In this document: in pieces, positions 47,643-57,239 of the stretch | Layout of the letters: every line of letters begins with the position of its first letter | Numbering within the stretch: the first letter of the stretch is position 1 | Assembly (NCBI RefSeq): GCF_954871325.1 | Contig: NC_088776.1 | Coordinates: 325,671-389,670 of the forward strand | DNA: 64,000 bases | From: Gordionus sp. m RMFG-2023 | Lineage: Eukaryota > Nematomorpha > Gordioida > Chordodea > Parachordodidae | Reading direction: 5' to 3' | The notes under the pieces: generated by a model | Seen by the model: only the letters and a program-made list of their open reading frames with translations | Told to the model about the DNA's origin: nothing | Database searches by the model: none | Program-made: the position numbers and the translations under genes

Positions 47643-48158
47643 ATGGAAACTACCAGTCGATTAGTCGATCTAGGGTCCTGCTACATTCAAATTACCTTGA
47701 TCCCCAAGAATACCGGTATGACGATACCAGCCACGATGGTACTAGATAATTCGATGATGTCTGGAGGTCCCCGTATCAAGAAATGTTTCCATTGTCGAAG
47801 CAATGACCCTATTCGAAGCCAGTGCCCAAGCTTAGGAAGAGACGGGCGAGCGCCTCTAGCCCCTATCAATGACAACACCATTGGGCGATCAACCAGGCAA
47901 TATCGAAGGAGAGGGGAGGACTCCACGCGGGGAACAGCTCCATGCGCTCCCATACGACAAGCGCCGTCAGCCAACAGGGGTGCCCTGAATGGTACCTCCA
48001 GCGGAAGTTCCAGCAGCACGTCAAACCCCCCCATCGACAACATTCTTCAGCGAGCGGTCGATAGCATTCAAGGGCCTACGCCGACGACGTCAGCTTTTTC
48101 TGCGGAAGCTCCACGTATAGATGACATGGACTTGTGGGAGAATCAACTACTCTCATGA
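47643..48158 (+). CDS. Lone zinc-knuckle-like ORF in a GC-rich island
   Basis: 171 codons from ATG, well over half G+C in places, against about a quarter G+C around it. Near residues 48-61 it has CFHCRSNDPIRSQC, a CX2CX4-x-X4C zinc-knuckle pattern with Pro where His is usual. The tail is Ser/Thr/Pro-rich. The layout (a short N-terminal fold, IPATMVLDN, then a knuckle) recalls ORF1/Gag-like proteins of L1-type LINEs, from family knowledge and unproven here. The frame is open upstream of the ATG to a possible splice acceptor (TTGCAG, about 47611). It sits between the left 362-bp repeat and the gag leader. Codon use is unlike all its neighbours. It may be a captured or transduced foreign piece. 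Confidence 0.5.
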   Translation: METTSRLVDLGSCYIQITLIPKNTGMTIPATMVLDNSMMSGGPRIKKCFHCRSNDPIRSQCPSLGRDGRAPLAPINDNTIGRSTRQYRRRGEDSTRGTAPCAPIRQAPSANRGALNGTSSGSSSSTSNPPIDNILQRAVDSIQGPTPTTSAFSAEAPRIDDMDLWENQLLS

Positions 48159-48254
48159 GGGCTCCACAAAATATCCGCTGCACCCAGACACCTGTTAAAT
48201 TTATATTATTTTTTTTTCGTTGTTTGGCGTGCCACAGCCCATAAAGGGGTGGCA

Positions 48255-48732
48255 TGTCATAAATAATACATTTATCGGATAATGTCAATCATATTTTTAT
48301 CTATGTTTTGTATTTAGTTAGAAAAATGTCAGTCATTTTTCAAATATTAAAAATTAATAGATATCATATTTTTGTGAAAAAAGAAAATCACTTTTAATTT
48401 TTATCACTTTTAAAATTTATTAATTTTTGATTTTTGTGACTTTTCAATTTTTGATAACCTTTTTTTTTATTGAATAAAACCTTTTGAAATTATAATAATA
48501 TTTTTGCGATTTTAATTTTTGACCCTTGTAAATTGATGAATATTTTTATTTAATAAAGATATAAATCCAAAAATTAGTTCGCGTGGCATTTAATTTATAA
48601 GTTTTAATTTAGTTCATTAATTGATAGTTTTCATTCTGAGTTGGTTCTTATATTAGAATTTCGTTTTAGTAATTTTTCTGATATAATTAACATTGAACCC
48701 CTCTTGTTTCCTCGTTTTTTGTTTTTTTGTCA
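48255..48732 (+). repeat. 478-bp TG...CA block before the primer site
   Basis: Starts TGTCATAAATAATAC and ends TTTTTTTGTCA, directly before TTGGTGACCGAGACCACC. An inverted copy of the same length occupies 46596-47073. The equivalent block of the minus-strand copy (60487-60878) also starts TGTCAT and ends in GACA before its primer site, so this is LTR or the end of one. Confidence 0.75.
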
Positions 48733-48916
48733 TTGGTGACCGAGACCACCAGGATTGTTTCGATTCCAGGGTTATTCGGTATTTCAAGGTAAAAGAAAAT
48801 ATTTTATTTTATATTTTGTATCTTGCCTCAGAACACAACGCAATCACCTTTTTGTGTAAATTTTCAGAAATTTAACACGGCCGTTTTAAGGTAATATAAA
48901 TTTTTCATATAATGAA

Positions 48917-49729
48917 ATGGGCTTTATATTTAATTTTGATATTGAGCCTAGCGTATTTGATAAAATTTCGGAGTATCCGAGTATTACTTATCAAAGTTTG
49001 TATCAAATGGTTGATAAATTTGATGTAAATAATGCCGTAGTGACAATTAGATTGTTGGTTCTACTGTACGTGTTATATATTATAATAAAATTTTTGTTTG
49101 GAAAATGTACTCTGGTTGCGACTAGAGTATATGGTAATTGGAAAATAGACACTCCGGTGTCGGCTGATTGTTGGAAAAAGATTTCGGTCTTGGAAAGTAG
49201 TTTAAATGGAATTTTAAATGAAATCAAGAACGGCAGACCTGAAAAGGTGGAAATGATGAAAGATAATAACGATGATCGTTTGGATAGTGTGGAGAGATCT
49301 ATAGTTATCCTCCAGGAATTGAAAGAATTAAAAGACATGATTAAGATTATATATCAGGATATGAATACGTTGGTTATGGCTAATAGTAATGGTAATAAAG
49401 GCCAAGTGCGTGGTCCGACATGGACAGATGGAAAAAATATTTCCATTGAAAAAAATGGCTTTTCAGGTCATAAGAAAATTTTTGAAGATTTGAAATGTAC
49501 CCGTTGTGGGTATGGGGGTCACAAGGTAGAGACCTGCGTAGTCAAAGAACAAAATTTTCGTGAAGGTTTTCCGTTAAAGAGATTGGCATTAGAAAATTTT
49601 AATGTTAGAAAAATTTCTGGTACTAACACGAATAAATTTGATGTTTTACGACCGATTTATGGCAAATCCCGTTTGTGTTTTAAATGTAACAAACCGGGAC
49701 ATGTAGCCATAAACTGTATCAAAAATTGA
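48917..49729 (+). CDS. Gag-like protein with membrane segment and two zinc knuckles
   Basis: 270 residues. A hydrophobic stretch at about 41-61 (VTIRLLVLLYVLYIIIKFLF) looks like a membrane span. It is followed by a charged coiled-coil-like part (about 88-150, SVLESSLNGIL, LQELKELKDMIK) and two CCHC knuckles, CTRCGYGGHKVETC (194-207) and CFKCNKPGHVAINC (254-267). Pol follows downstream. The start ATG at 48917 is the first in the frame. The same architecture is seen in the older relative at 60224-59370 (minus) and, in part, at 25420 (minus). Nucleocapsid-type RNA binding is expected from the knuckles; membrane anchoring is inferred. Confidence 0.8.
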   Translation: MGFIFNFDIEPSVFDKISEYPSITYQSLYQMVDKFDVNNAVVTIRLLVLLYVLYIIIKFLFGKCTLVATRVYGNWKIDTPVSADCWKKISVLESSLNGILNEIKNGRPEKVEMMKDNNDDRLDSVERSIVILQELKELKDMIKIIYQDMNTLVMANSNGNKGQVRGPTWTDGKNISIEKNGFSGHKKIFEDLKCTRCGYGGHKVETCVVKEQNFREGFPLKRLALENFNVRKISGTNTNKFDVLRPIYGKSRLCFKCNKPGHVAINCIKN

Positions 49730-49915
49730 CTATATGATTGCAAATGTAATCATATAGTAGGTAGGAGATCGGGATGGAAAAATGATAATAAAGTAAATAA
49801 CCATGATAATAACCGAAATTTTTTAATTTATGATGATAAAAATAATAAAGATTCTAATGATTTTAAATGGGAGAAATATCCTAAGGGTATTGTTAAATAT
49901 TCCGATGAAAGGAAT

Positions 49916-52900
49916 ATGAATATTTTCAGATGGGAAAAATATCCCAGTTATATGGCAAAAAAAAATATGAATATTGTTAAGGAACCACTAAATTCCGAGT
50001 TGAATTTATGTTCAAATGAGAATTCTCATGAAACTGATGTTTCAAATGAGATTAATATTGATCCGTCAATTAAAACATATGATATTTTAATGACTGAGAG
50101 ATTAGTCGAACCTCGTCCTTGTCCAAGAGTTATCGTAAGAGTTGACTCTAGAGATATTGACATGTTGTTCGACACAGGGGCTAGCATTTCTATAATGTCT
50201 CGAAGAAATTATTTTAAGTATTGGCCTAAAGGTAAGCTTGAGAAAGAATCTATGTGCGTCAGACAATTTGATGGGTCTGAGATAATAGTTTTGGGAAAAA
50301 CTAAATTGGGCGTAATTCTTCATGATACCACATTTTTCCTAGATTTATGGGTAGTAAAGAAAGATGTGGAAACCATCATGGGGTGGGATTGGATTGTTCA
50401 GTTAGGTCCTTTCAGTAATTATTGGAATATTTTTGCCCTACATAATGGTTCGGTCATAATTAACCCGAAGGACCAAAATATTGCTTATAACGCTCGAAAA
50501 AATATCCGTGAAATAGAAGGGAAGGATTTAACCATAAAACAAAATGATTCAACCCGTAATTCTGATAGGTATGTAAAGTCCACGGAATTAATGGTTGAAA
50601 ACAACATTAGCATTGATAAAACCCCAGTGGTGGCTATTGGTATTTCTGAATTAAATAAGATGAGTGAAAATATATCTCGTTTAGTGAAGAAGTATGAAAT
50701 AATTTTCGAAGACAACTTAGGTTGTCTTAATGATTATCAAGTAGATATAAAATTAAGGGAAGGATTTGCACCTATTTTCCTAGCTTGTCGTCGAGTCCCT
50801 TTTGAATGGGAAAAGGAGATTGACGAAGAATTGGATCAATGGGTTAAAGATGGTATCATTGTTCCAGTGGAATATAGTGTATGGGCAACCCCGTTGGTAC
50901 CGGTTAAGAAATCAAATGGTAAATTGAGACTCTGTGCTGATTTCAGAGTAACTGTTAATCGATGGGTAGTAGAGGTTAAATATCCTTTACCCCGAATTGA
51001 GGAAATTTTGGCCCAGTTGAAGGGAGCGAAATATTTTTCAAAGGTTGATTTTTCGTCAGCCTATTTACAATTACCTTTGAGGGAGGAGATTCGTAAATTA
51101 TTGACGATCACGACTCCCAAAGGGTTGTTCGCTTTTTGTAGATTACCATTTGGGTTGAGTGTGTCAGCGCCTATTTTTCAGCGCACCATGGCGTCCGTTT
51201 TTCAAGGATTAGAGGGTGTATTTTATTACATGGATGATGTGCTAATTACAGGGGTAACGCCTGAGCAGCATAACCATCGTCTGGAGGAAGTTTTTAAAAG
51301 AATTCATGGTAAAGGCTTGAGAGCCAGCAAAGAAAAAAACATTTTGGGTGTAATGGAGGTCGAATATTTAGGCCATCAAATAAATGGGATTGAGGTGAAG
51401 CCATTGCAAAAAAATTTAAAAAATATATTAAATTTGAAGCAGCCCAATAATAAGGCTGAAGTGCAGTCCTTTTTGGGTATGGTAAATTACTATCATCGTT
51501 TTATAGAGGATTTTGCGAAGGTAGCTGCCCCGTTATATGATTTATTAAAAAAGGGTGTTCATTTCGATTGGAAAGTAGAGCAACAAGAAGCATTTGAAAT
51601 TTTAAAGGGCAAAATTGGGGAAGAGCCAATTTTAGTCTGTTTCAACAATGATTTAGAAATTATTTTAGCGGTTGATGCCTCCAACAAGGGTGTTGGAGGA
51701 GCCCTATTACATGTAATTGATGGTGTGGAAAGACCTATCCTTTTTTTTTCCCGAGTTTTTAGGGATGTTGAAACGAGATATTCGGTGATTGAACAGGAGG
51801 CCTTGGCCGTGATTTTCGGTTTGACAAAATGCCGTGAATATTTGATTGGTAAAAAATTTGAAATTTTTACTGACCACAAGCCATTAATCCACCTATTCCG
51901 AAAGGATAATAGGGAGTTAATGCTATCTCCCCGGTTACAACGTTGGTTGTTATTAGTGGGAAGTTTTAACGTGGAAGTTAGATATCGTCGGGGCAAAGAG
52001 AATCATTTGCCGGATATTTTGTCCAGGTTGGGTTCTGACTGTGCAGACCCGGAAATAAATATTAGTATAAGTGATAGAGAGAAGGCCTTAGTGCGTTCTC
52101 TGTCGTATATTTTAAAAGGAGGTCCTACCAATTGGGAGGATTTGAAAGCCAATACTGTGAATGACAAAGTGCTAGGTCAGGTAAAATTAAGTCTAACAGG
52201 AGATAAACCTTGGAAAAACAAATATGATGCATATAAAAAAATACAGAAAGAATTATCAATTGTTGATGATTGTATTATGAGGGGAAACAGGGCCGTAATT
52301 CCTTATAAATTACGGAGTAAAATTATGAAATTATTGCACGCCGGTCATCAAGGTCGAGACAAGATGAAGTCTTGGGCTCGAGAATATGTATGGTGGCCTG
52401 GTATGGGCAAGGATATTGAACGGATTACCAGGAAATGCGTTCCTTGTAATGCATGTGCTCCTATGAGAGGTAGGGCAAGTTTGGCCTAAATCAAAGAAAC
52501 CTTGGGAACGTATCCACATCGATTTCTTTGATCTTAATAAAAGGACATATTTTTTAGTGGTTGACTCGTATTCTAAATGGATAGAATATGCATTAGTACA
52601 TGGATACACCACAAAAATTGTTGTGAAAAAATTAAGAGAATTATATGCTCGGTTCGGTTTTCCGGACAAGATAGTGTCTGACGGGGGTCCCGCCTTTGTC
52701 AGCGAAGATTTTAAACAGTTTTGTGTTGAGTCACAGACAAAACACATTCTAGCTCCACCATATCATCCTAGCTCGAATGGACAGGCTGAGAGGATGGTAG
52801 CCATTGTTAAAAATTGGATCAAAAAGGCTGGAGCCCATAAAGAGGAGGCTTACATGTCTCAATTATATTACCTCAATTCTCGTAATCGAGAGGGAGTTAC

Positions 52901-53165
52901 GCCTGTCGAGTTATTTTTAGGTAGGCGAACACGGGGTCCTTTGGATTTCTTAAAACCAAAGAAGAAGACTATTACCTCAATGGAAGTAAAATTAGGGGTA
53001 CGGTTTGCCGTGGGACAAAAGGTTTGGGCCCGATTGTTCGACAATCGGGCAACCAAATGGGAAAAGGGTCGGGTCATATTGAACCGGGGTTCGAAATTAA
53101 GTGAAATTTTGTTAATAACAGGGGTGACCGTGGTTCGGCATCACGATCATATGAGATTGGGATAA
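49916..53165 (+). mobile_element. Pol region of the young Gypsy-like element
   Basis: Parts in order: aspartic protease (about 50100-50430, MLFDTGASISIMS), reverse transcriptase (about 50760-51400, YMDDVLITG box), RNase H (about 51650-52030, AVDASNKGVGGALLH and TDHKPLIHLF), integrase HHCC zinc domain (about 52330-52460), integrase core (about 52500-52850) and a C-terminal tail. The order and the RT/RNase H wording are those of Ty3/Gypsy. It is close to whole, with about one break. Confidence 0.9.
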
Positions 53166-53750
53166 ATAAGAAGCGTCTTATTTGTTTGGGGTTCATATGG
53201 GTTCGGTTTCCGAATATATTTAGTCATATTGAAAATAGTTCAATATAGACAGGTTGTTGGTCATTTGCAGTTATAAGCATAGTTCTATTAGACGAGTTAA
53301 TAAAATCGGTTTCTGAATATATGGGTCATATTAAAAATAGGTCAATATAGACAGGTTTAATAAATTTGTCAACATGGTAAAGATATATATATTTGGTCAT
53401 AGTAAAGATAGGTCAATGTAGACGGGTTTAATAAATTTGTCAACATGGTAAAGATATATATATTGGATCATATTAAAAATAGGTCAATATAGACGGGTTT
53501 AATAAATTTATCAACATGGTAAAGACATGGAAAGTTTTCTTCGGTTTGGTTCGTTAAGGAATGTCTTTGTCTGTTTTGTCAAATGAAGATTTGTGTTAAT
53601 GTTGTCTTGTATTAAATAAAGTTTGGTTTTCAAAGTAATAAAAACATGTTTGTATATTGTGGTGATGGAAAAGACAAGTTTTGTCTTTGTCTTTCATTAA
53701 ATGAATAGAAAGTTTTTTTTTTAAAAAAAAATGTTATAGAAAAGAAATGG

Positions 53751-54112
53751 TTTGTCGTCTATTATCTGTTTTTACAGTCAGATGACTGTTTTAAAGAATA
53801 AGAAGATTTTTATGATATTGGTAAGGTTGGTGGATATTTTTGTTTAAAAGAAAATTTGTTTTGTCTGGCCAGTTGCCAGGGTAAGTGACAGTTTGGTTTT
53901 AAAAAAAAAAAAATAAGAAAAGTTTATGAATAAACATGTGTGTGCCTCATCTAGTTTACATCCTATAAGTAGGAGTGAGGATAAATTATTTTGAAATTGT
54001 CGTTTTTGTTTTTGGTTATTAATTATTTTTGTTTATGGGCAACAATGTACACACTATATATATGCCTTTATTTTGGTATATCCTCATTAAATTTTGTTTT
54101 AAAATAAAATAT
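53751..54112 (+). repeat. Right 362-bp direct repeat (LTR or LTR part)
   Basis: Same sequence as 47074-47435, directly after a purine-rich tract. The 1.33-kb repeat starts at its right edge (54110). Confidence 0.85.
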
Positions 54113-55434
54113 CATATTAAAAATGAATAAAAATCTCATTCCCCGTCATTTTTTGACGAGCTTTCTGCTAGTTTAATTAAATTAAAAATAATTACAATTA
54201 CATTTTAAATTTCGTTAATATTAAATCCGCTAGTTGGCGTATTATTATTTCATGAAAATAAAATTAAAAAATAAGAAGCCAACTTGGCGGATTTTATATT
54301 ATTGTAATTTAAAATGTTATTGTAATCCTTTTTTTAAAGATAATCATATTAATATAACTATTAATGTCTATTCATTTATTATTGATTATATCTAATAATA
54401 TTATTTTTATAAGTTATTCATATCATAAGAAAAAGAATCTCAATCAATTAATACCTAAAGCATTTGCAATTTACCTTGGCATTTGCAGTTCAGTCAAACA
54501 CGTCAAACACCTTTTTAAATAATAATATAATATGATTTTTATAAAATATTAATACGCCAACTTGCGGATTTAATATTAACGAAATTTAAAATGTAATTAT
54601 AATTATTTTCTAACTTATCTAATAACTAAATTAATATACGTGACCAACATATACTCAAATAAATTTCCTTATTTCAACATAAACTCAAATACTTCCAAAA
54701 AAAATTCAAACCTCCATATTTACCTAATTATTAAATAAACTAATATACACAAAAAATAAATACAAATATTTATGTTCGAAACCATTTATTTCCAAAAGAA
54801 AGAAAAATATCATGGATATAATTATGATTATGTGAAATTTTAACATTTTTTAAAAAAATTTAATTGTTAAGTTTATATCTTAATTTTTTTTTACTTTGTA
54901 CTTATGAAATAAAATAATACATATTGTAATATTAATATAAAAAAATGGATTAAAAAATTGGTCCTCCCTTATCTGTTCAAGCCCACAGACGTTTAAATAT
55001 AGTTCATGAACTATTATGTGTACAAGTACTTACGGCTTGCCCACAAACGTGTGAAGGGCTCCTCATATTCAATTAGATAAAATGGGGAAAACCTAGCATA
55101 GCTCTGTTGTAACTACAACGTAGAGAAGGGCGTATGCGCTTTATTCCATATTCCGTAAAAAATATATATGAATTATTAAAATCAAATCACATAAATTAAA
55201 ATTATAAAATCAAATATATATGTATATATATATATATACAATAAAAAAAATATAATAACAAACAACGAATATATGAAAGTATAAAATAAAGTCTAAATTA
55301 AAATGCGAAAAAAAAGGAATATGAAATAAAAAAAATTTAAAAATACTAATGAAGAACGGGGATGGTATAATGCACAGAAATAAAAAGGATTTAGGATAGC
55401 TGTATGGTCAGTAGACTACCATCGAAGCTGAAGT
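54110..55434. repeat. 1.33-kb direct repeat Rep-B, left copy
   Basis: Begins CATATTAAAAATGAATAAAAATC and ends near GAAGCTGAAGTA. Aligned along its full length with 60881-62245 at high similarity with small indels. It carries an inner inverted-repeat unit (54190-54607) and, near 54990-55060, a GC-richer stretch with two CCCACAAACG/CCCACAGACG words. No open frame of note. Confidence 0.88.
54190..54607. repeat. Foldback/MITE-like unit inside Rep-B
   Basis: The left arm ATTTCGTTAATATTAAATCC-GC-TAGTTGGCGTATTATT (54205-54250) pairs with the right arm AATACGCCAACTTGCGGATTT...AACGAAAT (54548-54590). A third, shorter inverted piece (GCCAACTTGGCGGATTTTATATT, 54281-54305) lies in between. The same arrangement recurs in the right copy (about 60960-61425). 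Confidence 0.8.
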
Positions 55435-55462
55435 ACATATTATGTAACCCACTCACTATTAA

Positions 55463-55790
55463 ACTTTATTTCAAATGTAGTTCAATTTATGAAACTACCT
55501 TACTCACCATATTAATAATATATAAACCTTTATTTCAAATGTAGTTCAATTTATGAAACTACCTTACTGACATATAAACCTTTATTTCAAATGTAGTTCA
55601 ATTTATGAAACTACCTTACTCACCATATTAATAATATATAAACCTTTATTTCAAATGTAGTTCAATTTATGAAACTACCTTACTGACCATATTAATAATA
55701 TAAAACCTTTATTTCAAATGTAGTTCAATTTATGAAACTACCTTACTGACCATATTAATAATATATAAACATTAATAGAAATGAACTATT
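55463..55790. repeat. ~64-bp tandem repeat, about 5 copies
   Basis: The unit contains CTTTATTTCAAATGTAGTTC, AATTTATGAAACTACCTTACT and ATATTAATAATATATAAAC. Copies are nearly identical, one shortened by about 10 bp. Confidence 0.93.
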
Positions 55791-56185
55791 CATCATAACA
55801 GATCTTATTCCTAAACCTAGCCTAAAAATATACAAACATAGCTATCATTTTTATAAATTAATTTATATCTTTAACATTGTCGTGATTGACGGAGTCAATC
55901 GCGAGAAACGAGGAAAAATAGACGAAAGCAAATATGAAAAAAATTATTTCGTCGATTCATTATGATAACAAACATTTTTTTTGGTGTGTATTTTTATATT
56001 ATATGATTTTATTTTTGCGTGAAATTAGGATTATAAGCGTGATTATGGAGTTTTCAAATTATAAAATAATATATTTTTAGATTATAATTTTTGTCTTGAA
56101 GGCTAGAGGCTTCCCTATAAAAGGGAAGCCGAAATCTTCAAATTTTCATTATGTTTTTTTTTGGTTTTGGTTTCTTTTAATTGTG

Positions 56186-56285
56186 AAATTATATATTTTG
56201 TTGTTGTAAAATTATATTTTGTTGTTGTAAAATTATATTTTGTTGTTGTAAAATTATATTTTGTTGTTGTAAAATTATATTTTAT
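56186..56285. repeat. 21-bp tandem repeat, about 5 copies
   Basis: AATTATATTTTGTTGTTGTA repeated in tandem with no visible divergence. The open frame on the other strand (56115-56300) is a by-product. Confidence 0.93.
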
Positions 56286-57239
56286 TAATTTGGTTTGCAA
56301 AATAAAATAGTCCTTATATTATTCGTTCTAATATTAATACAAGCGGTACAAGCGGCACAACGTAATAAACATGAAATATTTACTGGTCTTACCTTTCTTA
56401 TCCTTTACATTGCATTGTGTTCCGCATTAATCCCTAAGTAAATCCTGAGGTCATCGGCAACATTAACGAAAATCCATATTTATTCATAATTATATTTATC
56501 AGAAGATTTCATATTTATAAAAATAGTTGAATCTTCTCCATTCTTTGTTCTTCCCAGCTGGCATCTTCTCCATTTAATCTAATATCTTCAAAAAATTATG
56601 AATATAGATATAGAAAAATCTTCCTATATTTAGTGGGTATATGTATGAAAAAAAATTATTATTTAAAAAAAAAACTTATGGTTTAGTGTATACTAGTTGC
56701 GGCGCATATATTTAAAAAAACAAACTTATGGTATAATATAAACTAGTTGAGGCACATATATTATAAGAAAAAAACTTATTTCTCACATGTGCTTCCATTA
56801 TCTCTATGTTATTATCACCAATATCCCTTGGGGTGAGCGTCAAGTAAAACCAAACAACACAAAAGTATTTGTAAAAAAAATCTAACTCAATCAAGTGAAT
56901 TCCCCAAGTCAGTATTATTCATTCCTAAATATTAATTACAAAATTAGAGGCAACTTCCAATAAAAATAAGTTAGGAGAAAAAAATACAAAAGAAGGGCTG
57001 GGAGAAACAAATATTTAACAAAACAACAATTTTTTACCAAACGTTTAAGATTCTCTTTTCAATATACATTATGCAGTACCATGATAAAAAGTCATTTACT
57101 AAATCGATATTGTATTTTATTTCCAACAAACGCCTATTAAAAAAATAAATTTTAATCAATTTGAATAATCAAACATAACACAACCAACAACAAAAAAAAA
57201 CTTTTCGACTAATACTGAGAACAAAAGCTATTTTAATAC

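Larger units (their letters stand above)
47074..54112 (+). mobile_element. Ty3/Gypsy-like LTR element, young copy
   Basis: Bounded by 362-bp direct repeats (47074-47435 and 53751-54112) that look identical by eye, so insertion is recent or the ends were homogenised. Inside: a GC-rich island (47600-48250), a 478-bp TG...CA leader or LTR-like block (48255-48732), a primer-binding site (TGGTGACCGAGACCACC from 48734), Gag, and Pol (protease, RT, RNase H, integrase). A purine tract AGAAAAGAAATGG directly precedes the right repeat. The exact LTR limits are unresolved: either the 362-bp repeats are the LTRs, or they are the start of a longer LTR whose right copy is cut by the 1.33-kb repeat beginning at 54110. 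Nearly whole, about one break in Pol. Confidence 0.85.
55435..57239. other. Non-coding stretch between Rep-B and the minus-strand LTR element
   Basis: It holds a five-copy ~64-bp tandem repeat (55463-55790), an 8-bp perfect hairpin (56108-56130), a 21-bp tandem repeat (56186-56285), and about 100 bp (56453-56560) that pair in inverted orientation with part of the LTR-like block at 60716-60800. This could include the 3' LTR of the minus-strand element in rearranged form. No gene recognised. Confidence 0.55.

Noticed and set aside
48076-48288. Minus-strand frame across the end of the GC-rich island
   Set aside because: Shadow of the plus-strand ORF, whose zinc-knuckle-like motif makes it the better candidate.
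56115-56300. Minus-strand frame with YNFTTTK repeats
   Set aside because: Direct translation of the 21-bp tandem repeat at 56186-56285.
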